41,516 nt of DNA from Legionellaceae bacterium (GCA_018061965.1 JAGOTG010000018.1:1-41516); one strand, 5' to 3'; numbered from the stretch's first letter, positions 9,432-20,074 are shown. Made by a program: numbers and translations. The notes: generated from the sequence alone by a model not told the origin.

Positions 9432-9463
9432 TAAAAAGTACATTGGGCCAAGGACCAGGCTAT

Positions 9464-10417
9464 CTATTTTGCAGCCTGTTCTGAGAATCTTTTATTCAAT
9501 AAATGTAGAATCGCTTTCTGAGTGTCGGGTGTGGTTCCAGAGGCTTCGGCTATATCGATACAATAATCAACGAAGCGTTCGATTCGTTCATTTGAACTCA
9601 ACTCCGTACCCGCATACTGTTGTTGAAAGTCTTTATCCAATTGCTGCGCCAAAGAATCCAACCGTTTCGCATCGGGTAATAGCGCATCATTCAACTCCTT
9701 TTCCTTTTTTAGAAAGTCAGAATATTTGTTACGCATATTTTTTACATCGTCTTGTGTCGCAGTTAACCGTCTAGCCGAAGCCTGAGGCGCTGGGTACGGG
9801 TTGTATGGTCTTTCTTGGCGTTCTCTTTCGCTGCGTCGATATTGTTCTAAATACTCAATATCGCCTTGAACTGCCAATACCGTCAATAATAGTCTGGGAT
9901 CAATCTGTCTTTCTGTAATCCGTTCTCTATCTTTAATATTGATCGTCCAATAATTTCGCACCCTAAAGAAGTTACGTGACATTTCTGCCAAAACGCGAGT
10001 GCTACGGCCATCATATAGCGTAAAGGTTGTGCCCCAGAAATTCATGGAGGCGCTTGCCAAACGCACGCCATCCGGCGAAAAAATCTCAAAACTTGGAAAC
10101 CAAGAAAAGATTTTTTCTTCGACGGTGCCTAAGAGAACTTTGTTATCATCAAAAACATCTAAATGGGCCCCAAAGGTAAAGAAATGTGATTCCGCAGTAG
10201 CCAGGAGTTTATTTTGGAGATTATAGTAATCGTATTTTGTATTCAGACTTAAAACACGTCGATACAGCGTTCCTAATTTTTTTTCATCAGTGCTGACATC
10301 ATAACTGGTGGTGTAACTCACATAATGCTCGGCCAAATACATTCTTTCTTCTAAATCAAATGCATGAGCTGGGCTCATTAAAAAAATCGATAGAATACTG
10401 ATTACCCATCGTTTCAT
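9464..10417 (-). CDS. Exported LURP-one/Tubby-like beta-barrel protein
   Basis: About 317 residues from the ATG at 10417, which follows AAAGGAGTTTTCACC and begins a signal peptide (M-K-R-W-V-I-S-I-L-S-I-F-L-M-S-P-A-H-A). An upstream in-frame start at 10474 would bury it and is rejected. Residues about 35-145 show repeated strands (T-K-Y-D-Y-Y-N-L-Q-N-K-L-L; F-D-D-N-K-V-L-L-G-T-V; F-S-P-D-G-V-R-L-A-S-A-S) typical of LURP-one-related folds (PF04525), here in an exported form. The C-terminal third is charged and probably coiled-coil. Proteins of this fold are poorly understood; some bind phosphoinositides or DNA. Its role here is unknown. It stands alone between palindromic repeats. Confidence 0.55.
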   Translation of the reverse strand: MKRWVISILSIFLMSPAHAFDLEERMYLAEHYVSYTTSYDVSTDEKKLGTLYRRVLSLNTKYDYYNLQNKLLATAESHFFTFGAHLDVFDDNKVLLGTVEEKIFSWFPSFEIFSPDGVRLASASMNFWGTTFTLYDGRSTRVLAEMSRNFFRVRNYWTINIKDRERITERQIDPRLLLTVLAVQGDIEYLEQYRRSERERQERPYNPYPAPQASARRLTATQDDVKNMRNKYSDFLKKEKELNDALLPDAKRLDSLAQQLDKDFQQQYAGTELSSNERIERFVDYCIDIAEASGTTPDTQKAILHLLNKRFSEQAAK

Positions 10418-10507
10418 GGTGAAAACTCCTTTTGTAAGAGCGCATATTATACCAAGTGACTCAATTTGTTTCAATGATTTCAGAGTGAGGCGGATTATAG
10501 TCTTTTA

Positions 10508-10597
10508 ATTTTTAATTGACCCATTAATAAAAGATGTAGCACCTGTCTTGAAATTACATTTCAAGACAGGTGCTACATTTATCAGTCAATTAAAAAT
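10508..10597. repeat. Nested palindromic element (90 bp)
   Basis: Two pairs of arms share one centre. The outer arms are 13 bp (ATTTTTAATTGAC and complement, 10508-10520 and 10585-10597). The inner arms are 20 bp and perfect (10534-10553 and 10559-10578) around a TTACA loop. It could fold as one long hairpin and looks like a small non-coding mobile element. Confidence 0.7.
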
Positions 10598-10666
10598 CAA
10601 CTCATTATAATAAAATTTGTCATCTCCGCGGACTCCGGTAACGTATTGTGCCAATATGTGAATGGA

Positions 10667-10684
10667 TTCCCGCCTATGCGGGAA
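10667..10684. repeat. REP-like TTCCCGC/GCGGGAA palindrome
   Basis: TTCCCGC-CTAT-GCGGGAA, 24 bases downstream of the obgE stop on the minus strand. It may help terminate the rplU-rpmA-obgE transcript. Related copies are at 9358 and 33913. Confidence 0.5.
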
Positions 10685-10707
10685 CGACATGATTTTGTGG
10701 AGTTGCC

Positions 10708-12014
<1,307 letters not shown>

Positions 12015-12033
12015 TTATCTTAATCCTCTTAAA

Positions 12034-12348
12034 CTAACCACCAATCGCAGTGATTTTGATTTCTGTGTAATTTTGTCGATGTCCCATACGTTTCATATGG
12101 TGTTTACGACGACGAAATTTGATGATTCTAATCTTTTTATGTCGACCTTGCGCGATGACTTCTGCTTTTACAGAAGCTTTGGCAATAAAAGGTGTTCCAA
12201 TGGTTGTTGCGTCATCTTTGGTAATCATTAAAATTTCTTTGAAATCAATGATATGCCCAATGTCAACGGAGGCGAGTTGTTCGATTTTTAGAACGTCACC
12301 TTCTTTGACTCGGTATTGCTTACCGCCAGTTTTGATTACCGCGTGCAT
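12034..12348 (-). CDS. rplU: 50S ribosomal protein bL21
   Basis: 104 residues beginning [14 protein letters not shown], the signature of bL21, and ending in the basic [14 protein letters not shown] segment that binds 23S rRNA. CGGAGA lies about 10 bases before the ATG. First gene of the rplU-rpmA-obgE unit; its promoter must lie in the 66-bp gap shared with rplY or just inside it. Confidence 0.97.
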   Translation of the reverse strand: MHAVIKTGGKQYRVKEGDVLKIEQLASVDIGHIIDFKEILMITKDDATTIGTPFIAKASVKAEVIAQGRHKKIRIIKFRRRKHHMKRMGHRQNYTEIKITAIGG

Positions 12349-12408
12349 GCTATTTTTCTCCGACTACTATAAACAAAGTGGTATATTCTATTAAATTTCA
12401 ATTGTGAC

Positions 12409-12437
12409 TTCAAGTTGTATTTGATTTATTGTATACT
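12409..12437 (+). promoter_or_regulatory. Possible rplY promoter
   Basis: A TATACT -10-like box at 12432-12437 lies 17 bases after a weak TTCAAG at 12409-12414, about 60 bases before the rplY start. The transcript would carry a short leader with an AACCC...GGGTT hairpin. Confidence 0.3.
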
Positions 12438-12495
12438 GGCCGGCTCTTGTGTCAACCCGGTCGCAGGGTTACACCCTAATATATTGGAGCAAATG

Positions 12496-13203
12496 ATGTC
12501 AACAGTTATGCTAGAAGCGCAAGCAAGAGACGTGCAGGGGAAAGGTGCGAGCCGCCGCCTACGTCGTCTTGAGCAAATGGTCCCTGCCATTGTGTATGGT
12601 AGTGACAAAGAGCCACAGTTATTGTCGTTGTCACAACACAAAGTGAACAAAGCTTTGGAAAATGAAGCTATTTACTCAACAGTATTTCAATTGCATGTGG
12701 ATGGCAAAGCCCAACAGGTCATTTTAAAAGATTTACAACGCCACCCTTACAAACCTGTTATTTTACACATGGATTTTCAACGTGTATCGGCTAAAGATGT
12801 GTTGGTGAAAATGATTCCTTTGCATTTTATCAATGGAGACACTTGTCCTGGTCATAAAGATGGTGGTGTGATTAGTCACGTGATGTCGCAAGTTGAAGTG
12901 CGTTGCCAAGCTCAATATTTGCCTGAATTTATTGAAGTGGATTTGAGTAATTTGGAATTAGACGGTGTAGTCCATTTGTCTGATTTGAAATTACCTAAGA
13001 ATGTCGAATTAGCAACTGCAGCTATAGGTGAGCATGATCAACCGATCGCAAACGCGCATCTCAGCCATGCTTCTGAAGCTTTGGAAGCAGAATTAGCCGC
13101 TGAAGCAGAAGCTTCTGATGTTGACGTTCTAGAAGAAGGCGCTGAAGTGGAAGCGGGTGATGAAGCGTCTGAAGAAGAATCAGAAGAGAAAGACGAAGAA
13201 TAA
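12496..13203 (+). CDS. rplY: 50S ribosomal protein bL25, long (Ctc) form with acidic tail
   Basis: 235 residues from the second of two adjacent ATGs (12496); TTGGAG lies 6 bases before it but only 3 before 12493. The N-terminal 5S-rRNA-binding domain (E-A-Q-A-R-D ... G-K-G-A-S-R-R-L-R-R) is followed by the TL5/Ctc C-terminal domain. A tail of about 45 residues made largely of Glu, Asp and Ala ends the protein. An upstream in-frame extension to 12415 overlaps the promoter and is rejected. It stands ahead of pth and ychF, a common order in gammaproteobacteria. Confidence 0.94.
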   Translation: MSTVMLEAQARDVQGKGASRRLRRLEQMVPAIVYGSDKEPQLLSLSQHKVNKALENEAIYSTVFQLHVDGKAQQVILKDLQRHPYKPVILHMDFQRVSAKDVLVKMIPLHFINGDTCPGHKDGGVISHVMSQVEVRCQAQYLPEFIEVDLSNLELDGVVHLSDLKLPKNVELATAAIGEHDQPIANAHLSHASEALEAELAAEAEASDVDVLEEGAEVEAGDEASEEESEEKDEE

Positions 13204-13254
13204 TCGGTATTGCTCTATCTGAGCTGTGATCGTGAGAGAGCGAAATTTTACCCT

Positions 13255-13330
13255 ATGTTCGATTTTCTCCTCTTAGTACCTACGTCCCGCGGAAAGCCGT
13301 GGGACGTAGGGTTAGTAGAAAATCGAACAT
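13255..13330. repeat. Nested palindromic element (76 bp) with CCTACGTCCCGCGG core
   Basis: Outer 14-bp arms (ATGTTCGATTTTCT and complement) enclose an inner hairpin, CCTACGTCCCGCGG-AAAG-CCGTGGGACGTAGG, with one mismatch. The inner core matches the repeat at 9400-9431. It fills the gap between rplY and pth and may terminate rplY. Confidence 0.65.
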
Positions 13331-13431
13331 CGCGAGAATGATGCATTGCCACTTCCTCACAGTCACGGTTCGGATGAGCCAACAAATTATTAAATTAACA
13401 ACGTACTACCTTCCTTGCGAGCGGTCCTGTT

Positions 13432-14007
13432 ATGACGATCAAACTGATAGTCGGTTTACGTAATCCCGGCGCTGCTTATGCTTTGACCCGACATAATGTT
13501 GGGGCTTGGTTTGTGGAAGAGCTGGCACAAGCAAAACAATTACAGTTCAAATCTGATAAAAAGCTGGGTGGTGAGTGGGGGCGATTTGATGCGAACTCAG
13601 CGCATTGTCTGCTCATGATGCCTTTGGCCTTTATGAATCTAAATGGCGCGAGTGTTCGCGCTCTGTCTCAATTTTATGATATTTTGCCGCATGAAATTTT
13701 AATCGTTCATGACGAATTAGATTTGGCTGCGGGCGATCTGCGTTTGAAGACGGCCGGTGGGCATGGTGGTCATAATGGTCTGCGCGATGTGATTGCGCAA
13801 CTCCATTCTAATGACTTTCACCGTTTGCGGATTGGGATTGGTCATCCAGGACAAAAAGATTTGGTCACGGATTACGTGCTTTCAAAACCATCTGTGGCAG
13901 ATAGAGAAAAAATTTCGTCTGCGATTGCGCGGGCTTTGGGTGAGTTGCCGATGATTTTGGCGGGAAATTTTGCAGTTGCGATGAATCGTTTACATACAGG
14001 AGGATAA
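13432..14007 (+). CDS. pth: Peptidyl-tRNA hydrolase
   Basis: 191 residues with N-P-G-x-x-Y-x-x-T-R-H-N-V-G at the start (active-site His in R-H-N) and H-D-E-L-D-L-x-x-G and G-G-H-x-G-H-N-G-L-R-D in the core, all hallmarks of bacterial Pth. It releases tRNA from peptidyl-tRNA that drops off the ribosome. Length matches the E. coli enzyme. ychF begins two bases after its stop, so the two are co-transcribed. Confidence 0.97.
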   Translation: MTIKLIVGLRNPGAAYALTRHNVGAWFVEELAQAKQLQFKSDKKLGGEWGRFDANSAHCLLMMPLAFMNLNGASVRALSQFYDILPHEILIVHDELDLAAGDLRLKTAGGHGGHNGLRDVIAQLHSNDFHRLRIGIGHPGQKDLVTDYVLSKPSVADREKISSAIARALGELPMILAGNFAVAMNRLHTGG

Positions 14008-14008
14008 C

Positions 14009-15100
14009 ATGGGGTTTCAATGTGGTATTGTTGGTTTGCCGAATGTGGGGAAATCCACTTTATTTAATGCGTTGACGCAAGCTGGAATTGAAGCGGCTAA
14101 TTATCCTTTTTGTACGATAGAACCGAATGTCGGCACTGTGTCTGTGCCTGATCCGCGCTTGCAAGCCTTGGAAGCCATTGTGAAGCCGCAACGGACGTTG
14201 CCAACAGTGATGCAATTCGTGGATATTGCTGGATTAGTAAAAGGCGCAGCGAGTGGCGAGGGACTTGGCAATAAGTTTTTAGCCAATATCCGAGAAACCG
14301 ATGCGATTGCGCATGTGGTGCGCTGTTTTGAGCATCAAGATGTGGTGCATGTTGCTGGACGTGTTGATCCGCTGCATGATATCGAAATCATCAATACTGA
14401 GCTGGCTTTGGCAGATATGGATGCGGTTGAAAAAGCGTTGTTCAAAGCGAATAAACTGGGTAAAACTGGCAATAAAGAAGCGCAATTTGAAGTGCAAATT
14501 TTACAAAAACTGAAGCAGCAACTGGACCAAGGTTTACCAGTACGTACGTTAGAGCTGGATGCAGAGGAACGCGCGACCGTAAAACGCTTGTTTTTATTGA
14601 CTGCAAAACCAGTTTTATACATCGCTAATGTAAGTGATGATGGGTATACCAACAATCCTCTGCTAGACAAAGTGGTGGCTTTAGCGGCACAAGAAAATGC
14701 CAAAGTGGTGGCATTGTGTGCCGCAACGGAAGCTGAATTGGTTGAATTGGATGCGGATGATCGCGCTGAGTTTATGGCTGATTTGGGATTGGCTGAACCA
14801 GGATTGCACCGTGTGATTCGTGCAGGTTATGAATTATTAGGCTTACAAACTTATTTTACAGCAGGCGTCAAAGAGGTTCGTGCTTGGACCATCCCTAATG
14901 GTGCGACTGCTCCGCAAGCAGCCGGTGTCATCCACACTGATTTTGAAAAAGGGTTTATCCGTGCTGAAGTGGTTGCCTACGCAGATTTTGTGGCGCATAA
15001 AGGCGAACAAGGTGCAAAAGAAGCAGGAAAACTGCGCTTAGAAGGCAAAGCCTACGTCGTGCAAGATGGCGATGTGATGCACTTTTTGTTTAATGTATGA
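14009..15100 (+). CDS. ychF: Redox-regulated ATPase YchF (OLA1 family)
   Basis: 363 residues with P-loop G-L-P-N-V-G-K-S-T at 8-16, a long coiled-coil insert and a C-terminal TGS domain. The usual guanine-specificity N-K-x-D is replaced (I-A-N-V-S-D), as expected for this ATP-preferring Obg relative. It binds ribosomes and affects stress responses. AGGAGG sits six bases ahead of the ATG. It pairs with pth as in many gammaproteobacteria. Confidence 0.96.
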   Translation: MGFQCGIVGLPNVGKSTLFNALTQAGIEAANYPFCTIEPNVGTVSVPDPRLQALEAIVKPQRTLPTVMQFVDIAGLVKGAASGEGLGNKFLANIRETDAIAHVVRCFEHQDVVHVAGRVDPLHDIEIINTELALADMDAVEKALFKANKLGKTGNKEAQFEVQILQKLKQQLDQGLPVRTLELDAEERATVKRLFLLTAKPVLYIANVSDDGYTNNPLLDKVVALAAQENAKVVALCAATEAELVELDADDRAEFMADLGLAEPGLHRVIRAGYELLGLQTYFTAGVKEVRAWTIPNGATAPQAAGVIHTDFEKGFIRAEVVAYADFVAHKGEQGAKEAGKLRLEGKAYVVQDGDVMHFLFNV

Positions 15101-15129
15101 TTGGATTGATTTTCAATTGACTGATCAGA

Positions 15130-15155
15130 GTAGGTTGGGCCTTGGCCCAACCTAC
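15130..15155. repeat. Perfect palindrome, likely ychF terminator or dispersed repeat
   Basis: GTAGGTTGGGCC-TT-GGCCCAACCTAC, a perfect 12-bp stem 29 bases after ychF. A second small palindrome (CATTAAATTTAATG) follows directly at 15155. The preceding ATTTTCAATTGAC resembles the outer arm of the element at 10508. Confidence 0.6.
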
Positions 15156-15215
15156 ATTAAATTTAATGTGTTGCGTTTTTTAGTTAAATTTAGAACGCCT
15201 GTCGGATAAACCTAC

Positions 15216-16484
15216 TCATCTTATTGCTTGCACTGGACTACCACCATCGAAGCACAAAGGTGATGCGGATCCCAAACTATCTGTTTCACTGTCGGTTGTT
15301 CCGATGCTTGATGTATTATCTCTACAGTTAGAACGAGGATCTTCTACATAAAACGGTGCAAAATAAGCATATCCATATTGAAGTGCAGCATCAATTTCTG
15401 CAATCAAAGCTTCATATCGTGCAACATCGAAAGTATTATCAGCACGAATACACCGTGCAAACTCAATCCCAGCTAAGATAGCATCATGTAGACCATGAGC
15501 CTGAGTATAATTGGGTGTCCGACGTGCATCTCCAATCGGCGCGTAATACCCACCTTGAACTTTGAATGCTGCCTGCGTGCAGACCGATAAATGCATCGTA
15601 AACGCACAGGCTTTCACTTTATCCTTAGCCTTCGCATTGCGTTGGCTAGGCCTAAAATCTAATTGTTGGAGCAAAGCAGGCTCAGAGTATTCCTTTGCGA
15701 TTTGCAGAATTGCCCAGTTTTTTAATAAATCGGTACGCAAAGCTTCCGGAGCGGTGAAAATGCTCTCGGGGATTTCACCCGCAAACGAGAATTTACCAAT
15801 TTTGGTATCTGGCTCTACAGCGCCTTGATGGTCAGTTAGGACTAATGATGTTGGCTCCCCCAAATGTTCTGGCCATCCTAAATCTGCCTCAGATTGCAGT
15901 GGTGTGACGGTTCTTTTATGCTTGTTGGCAAATAATTGCACTGAAGCATGATAGGGATGACGCTCTTGAGTGCAATTTTGATATTCAATGGGTACTTCTA
16001 GCCCCGTTTTTACCAGATTAGCCACGGTTCGTTTTGCGCCTTCTGAACCAATAAGATGCGTAAAATAATGCCTGGTTCCATCCGCTAAGCTCAGGTAATT
16101 CGTGTTTTGGCTGGAATCATGCTGAATAGCTGTAATCGGATTGGTATCATCCAGCTCAATAATGGTGACTAAATCCCGAAAATCCTCCAGTTTTCTCCGT
16201 AAAAATTGTTCTAAATCTTTGACTTGGATGGAGTTGTCTTCAACCATTTTATCAAAAAAGGAGGCATCAAGTGGATCCGAAGTATTTTCAAGGCTATCTA
16301 GAAATCCCATGGTATTAGGCGCTAGTTTGAAGCGTTGACCTCGGACATAATCTTGTTTTTTTGTAAAGGCAACAACGCGTAATCCTAGCTTAGCGGCTTC
16401 AATAGTGGCACTCAGGCCACCTGGACCTAAACCAATCACGGTGAGTTGTGGCAAAGCAGCAATCATCTGACGACGGTCTTTCAT
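15216..16484 (-). CDS. FAD-dependent monooxygenase-like protein (PHBH/MICAL-type)
   Basis: About 422 residues from the ATG at 16484. A dinucleotide-binding G-L-G-P-G-G motif is at residues 18-23 with a well-formed beta-alpha-beta (V-V-A-F-T-K-K). A typical FAD-contacting P-I-G-D-A-R-R segment lies near residue 325. The stretches R-G-Q-R-F-K-L-A-P-N-T and S-I-Q-V-K-D-L-E-Q-F-L-R-R-K are reminiscent of the flavin domain of MICAL proteins; that is from memory, not a search. The last 35 residues are Ser/Thr/Asp-rich and unstructured. A GTG at 16523 would extend it, but that GTG is the base step directly before a TATAAT and likely precedes the transcript. It has no signal peptide and stands alone. 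Substrate unknown. Confidence 0.6.
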   Translation of the reverse strand: MKDRRQMIAALPQLTVIGLGPGGLSATIEAAKLGLRVVAFTKKQDYVRGQRFKLAPNTMGFLDSLENTSDPLDASFFDKMVEDNSIQVKDLEQFLRRKLEDFRDLVTIIELDDTNPITAIQHDSSQNTNYLSLADGTRHYFTHLIGSEGAKRTVANLVKTGLEVPIEYQNCTQERHPYHASVQLFANKHKRTVTPLQSEADLGWPEHLGEPTSLVLTDHQGAVEPDTKIGKFSFAGEIPESIFTAPEALRTDLLKNWAILQIAKEYSEPALLQQLDFRPSQRNAKAKDKVKACAFTMHLSVCTQAAFKVQGGYYAPIGDARRTPNYTQAHGLHDAILAGIEFARCIRADNTFDVARYEALIAEIDAALQYGYAYFAPFYVEDPRSNCRDNTSSIGTTDSETDSLGSASPLCFDGGSPVQAIR

Positions 16485-16514
16485 ATGGCCCACATATGCG
16501 TTTATTGTATATAT

Positions 16515-16543
16515 ATTATACACTATTGGTCTTTTTTTGTATA
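16515..16543 (-). promoter_or_regulatory. Likely promoter of the FAD-protein gene
   Basis: On the minus strand TATACA (16538-16543) and TATAAT (16515-16520) are 17 bases apart, about 31 bases ahead of the ATG at 16484. The region is very AT-rich and holds two copies of a TTGTATATATATT block. Confidence 0.4.
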
Positions 16544-16710
16544 TATATTGATCACTTTTGGTGGTTTTTAAATTACCTAGAAGGCAATGCTCATGATGTG
16601 CTGTATTTAATGTTTATGAGTGAATTATCTGGCAAGCGCTTGGATGGATGTATTGTTATCGGCAGTATTTCGTAATATTATTTACTATCGATTTATAAAT
16701 TTGGATTTCA

Positions 16711-17796
16711 GTGAAAGATGTTTCGCTAAGTTATAAATGGGTTACAGTGCTTCTTTTGGTTTTTCTCTTTGGCTGTAACTCGGTCGGACCTAGGATACTT
16801 ACCCTAGATCGATACCAATACAATATCGCATTTGACGACAGTAGAAATAAAGAACTCTTGCTCAATATGGTGCGTCTTCGCTACAACTATCCCCCTATGG
16901 TTTTGAGTGTGGGTAATATTTCAGGTAGTACAAAACTGCAAAGTACAGGTGATCTTGCTGGTTTTTTCAACTGGGGAAGTATTTTCGGACAACAACTGTT
17001 AGCTGGCAATGGATATTCATACAGTGACAATCCTATTATTAGTTATACTCCTTTAGAGGATAGCGATTATAGTAAACGCTTTTTATCTCGATTTCACTTA
17101 GATCAAATTTTGTCATTAATCGAAACATCTTGGAGTATTCCTCGAGTATTTAGAATGCTATTGCAACAAGCTGGGACTTCAATGAATGCATCCAATGCGG
17201 CTAGACCAACTTCACATCATGTTCCCAAGTATCAAGAATTCATGAATATGGTCTACGTATTGCGGCGTTTGCAACTTAAGGATGCATTGGACCTCTCTTA
17301 CACAGAGAGTGATGATGGTAAAACAGAAAATTTAGTATTTCATTTGAATAAAAACGGTCATTTAACTGCAAAGGAAACATTGATACTGAAAAAGGCAGGT
17401 GTTGAGGTTTATCACAATGACATTGTTTTTTCAAATCATGCGGGTCCACATAAAACTCGCGTTGTTACGCGTTCAGTGTTAGGAGTATTGAATTATTTAT
17501 CCAAAGGTGTCGCGATTCCTCCAGAGGATGTCAAAAATAATATGTTGACGATGACCGTCTATCGTAATGGTCAGATGTTTGATTGGCAGAGGGTTTTAGA
17601 AGGGATCATGAAAATCGAGTATTCCTCAACAAAACCCAAAAACGCTAGCGTTGAAATTTATTATTTGAATCGATGGTATTATATAAGCAATACGGATAAT
17701 AACTCTAAAAAATCATTTATGTTGCTGACCAATCTTCTTGGTCTTATTGCTTTAACACCACAACCTTCACCGGTTGGTTTGACCAGAAATGTATAA
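16711..17796 (+). CDS. Lipoprotein of unknown function
   Basis: 361 residues starting at GTG 16711; the frame offers no ATG before the lipobox (L-F-G-C, Cys22). The stretch N-K-E-L-L-L-N-M-V-R-L-R-Y-N-Y-P-P is strongly conserved in a family of proteobacterial lipoproteins without assigned function. A ribosome-binding site is not obvious (TTTGGATTTCA). The protein should be anchored to a membrane and face the periplasm. It converges on the MscS gene with only 8 bases between stops. Confidence 0.65.
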   Translation: MKDVSLSYKWVTVLLLVFLFGCNSVGPRILTLDRYQYNIAFDDSRNKELLLNMVRLRYNYPPMVLSVGNISGSTKLQSTGDLAGFFNWGSIFGQQLLAGNGYSYSDNPIISYTPLEDSDYSKRFLSRFHLDQILSLIETSWSIPRVFRMLLQQAGTSMNASNAARPTSHHVPKYQEFMNMVYVLRRLQLKDALDLSYTESDDGKTENLVFHLNKNGHLTAKETLILKKAGVEVYHNDIVFSNHAGPHKTRVVTRSVLGVLNYLSKGVAIPPEDVKNNMLTMTVYRNGQMFDWQRVLEGIMKIEYSSTKPKNASVEIYYLNRWYYISNTDNNSKKSFMLLTNLLGLIALTPQPSPVGLTRNV

Positions 17797-17804
17797 AATA
17801 CGTC

Positions 17805-19976
17805 TTATTTAAAAGAAAAAGAGATTTTTCTTTCAGTAAATACGCGTGCAATTGCTAAATTTAGGTCGCTTGAAATTTGGTCAGACTGATGTGTATTGAT
17901 GACAACACATCGTAATGTCAAGGTATCGTCTTCAAAAAAAACAGCAGGTTGGTTAGGGTTTTCTTGAGAGATTTTGGGATTTTTCGATGCTATGTCAATC
18001 AATAACTGTCTGGCAAGCTCAACCTGATTTATGTCACATATGGAAACAGCAGTTTTTATGAGATACAACATATTGTTGTGAAAAGAGTAATTGCGAATGG
18101 TATTGTATATCAGTTTGGAGTTAGCGACGAACAAATCATAATGCTTAAAGGTTTTAACATGTGTAGAGACTAGACCAATATTGCAAACTTTGCCTTCTGT
18201 CCCATCCACTTTAATGCAGTCCCCAATTTCAACGGGTCTGGCAAATAAGATATATAAGCCGCAGATAATATCTGCCACTATTTCTTTTATGCCCCAACCA
18301 ATTCCGATTGAAAACAGTCCTGAAACAATCGTAAGGCTGAGGGGATTGGCTCCTGCGATAATTAAACCAATCATAATTGCTATACAGCATACAGCAGAAC
18401 TTATGATTTTTCTTATCAAAATACACAGGTTAGGTTCAAGTTTAGACTGTTCTATAATTAATGAACCAATAGAGCGCCCCAGCAACATAATAAAACAAAA
18501 TGCGATGAATGCTTGAGTGATCCGGAGCGGGTAAATATTGATATTAAAAAATACGACTCCTTGGGCCAAATTATAGTAGTATCGGTATGTATCAAACAAC
18601 ATCATTCCCCAACCTTGTTGCAGGGCTATGATGCCAAAAGACAATACTATAAAGAGTAAAATAGCGCGCAAAAAAAGCAATTCCCATATTTTTTCACGTG
18701 GATCTATTTTAAGAAAATGACACAGTTTGATATGCCATTGATGAGTTGTACTAGATAAAGAGGTATAAAGGACTTTGAGAAACCGATTTACATCTAAGAA
18801 GATAGTGACCATTATGATTGTAATGAAGATATTAGGTATAAAAAGCAGCGCGGCATGTTGGTAGCCAGCCCATCCGGTGCTAATCAAAGTTGAAACAGAT
18901 AAAAATAGTAATGCTTTAGATATCCTTCGGAGCTTGCTACCCATTGCTGAGTTAAAAAAGCTGACTTTGAAAACAGGCCAGATTAGCCAAAATAAGGCCA
19001 AGTTATATAGCGTAATTTCTGTGTTAAGAAGAACATTTAATGCTGGAGTGCTCCATTGTTCTTTCAACAAATGAAACATAAAATAACCTAAAATACCCAG
19101 AGGGAGGATGATATAAAATCGACGTAATCCCTCTATAATAACTGGTTCGTTGGGGGAAGCTCTATTCCGATTAATCAGCAGCATAAGTAATTGCGAAAGT
19201 ACAATGAAATATAAAATATAGCGCATTTCAACTAATTTCAGTGACACATACTCACCCGCGCGCAACTCTAACAATAACAGGTAGTTATAGATAACTGCTG
19301 CAATTATTATCAGTAGTGTGAATAGGTTCTGTAAATTTTTATATAAGCCCAACCCAGCCACTATGTACCATCTCCGTACTAAAAACCCTATGACAAAACT
19401 GCTTATCAATAACAACCAATGCATGTCAGTTACTATCCACATGCTTATTTGTTGATACAGTGTATTCACATTAATAGTAAAATAGGACCAGGATACCTTG
19501 TGAATATTGTCAGAAAGTGTGGTTGTTTTGGTTAGAATGTTCCAGTAATTGGAGCTTTTTTCAGCAGCGGTGGTTTTTGCCAAAAGTACTTTTAGATGAT
19601 TATTTAAAAATAGCGTATTAACAAAGTTTTTTCCAAGTAACACTTTCTTCTGTTGTAGCTCGACGCTGATGGGTGTTTCGATTTGTAATGATTTAAATTT
19701 TTCCAACAATTCATCAATATTTGTTATTTTACTTTGCTGGGTATCGATACAATGCTTTATAAAATTTTGAAAAGTTAGGATAGATTCCACTGTATCCACT
19801 AATTTCCAATAATCGCTTTGACTTTGATATAATTGACTCTCTTTTACAAGTGTATTATAGCGTGCCTCCATCATGGCAGAGTCACACGCTTCTGCATGCA
19901 ACGTTTGGCAATAGGAGACGAAAAGAAGCCAGAAAGTCATATAAAACCAACGATGGCTTGTATTTATTTTTAGCAT
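17805..19976 (-). CDS. Large MscS-family mechanosensitive channel with extra membrane segments
   Basis: About 723 residues from the ATG at 19976, which opens a signal peptide (hydrophobic core F-W-L-L-F-V-S-Y, then L-H-A). A periplasmic helical region of about 150 residues follows, then roughly eleven hydrophobic segments. The pore helix and beta domain come last, with the MscS signature around G-I-G-W-G-I-K-E-I-V-A-D ... F-A-R-P-V-E-I-G-D and the T-x-V-x-T-F interface. It probably releases solutes on osmotic downshock in the inner membrane. A TTG at 20003 would add nine residues, but a TATACT promoter-like box (20008-20013) lies just upstream and makes that unlikely. Size and topology recall the MscK/YbiO-type large channels. 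Confidence 0.85.
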   Translation of the reverse strand: MLKINTSHRWFYMTFWLLFVSYCQTLHAEACDSAMMEARYNTLVKESQLYQSQSDYWKLVDTVESILTFQNFIKHCIDTQQSKITNIDELLEKFKSLQIETPISVELQQKKVLLGKNFVNTLFLNNHLKVLLAKTTAAEKSSNYWNILTKTTTLSDNIHKVSWSYFTINVNTLYQQISMWIVTDMHWLLLISSFVIGFLVRRWYIVAGLGLYKNLQNLFTLLIIIAAVIYNYLLLLELRAGEYVSLKLVEMRYILYFIVLSQLLMLLINRNRASPNEPVIIEGLRRFYIILPLGILGYFMFHLLKEQWSTPALNVLLNTEITLYNLALFWLIWPVFKVSFFNSAMGSKLRRISKALLFLSVSTLISTGWAGYQHAALLFIPNIFITIIMVTIFLDVNRFLKVLYTSLSSTTHQWHIKLCHFLKIDPREKIWELLFLRAILLFIVLSFGIIALQQGWGMMLFDTYRYYYNLAQGVVFFNINIYPLRITQAFIAFCFIMLLGRSIGSLIIEQSKLEPNLCILIRKIISSAVCCIAIMIGLIIAGANPLSLTIVSGLFSIGIGWGIKEIVADIICGLYILFARPVEIGDCIKVDGTEGKVCNIGLVSTHVKTFKHYDLFVANSKLIYNTIRNYSFHNNMLYLIKTAVSICDINQVELARQLLIDIASKNPKISQENPNQPAVFFEDDTLTLRCVVINTHQSDQISSDLNLAIARVFTERKISFSFK

Positions 19977-20074
19977 GTCAGCCCATGTAAACAATGACCT
20001 CAAACTAAGTATAGCCTAAAATAAAGGAGTACTAACTGCTCGCAAGTAGATGGCAGAAAATCCATGGCGTTTTA

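Noticed and set aside
16484..16523. GTG start at 16523 for the FAD protein
   Set aside because: The GTG directly precedes a TATAAT with a spaced -35-like box, so it probably lies upstream of the transcript start.
16448..16675. Open frame of 75 codons upstream of the lipoprotein gene
   Set aside because: It overlaps the FAD-protein start and its promoter on the other strand, lacks a good ribosome-binding site and has no protein-like composition.
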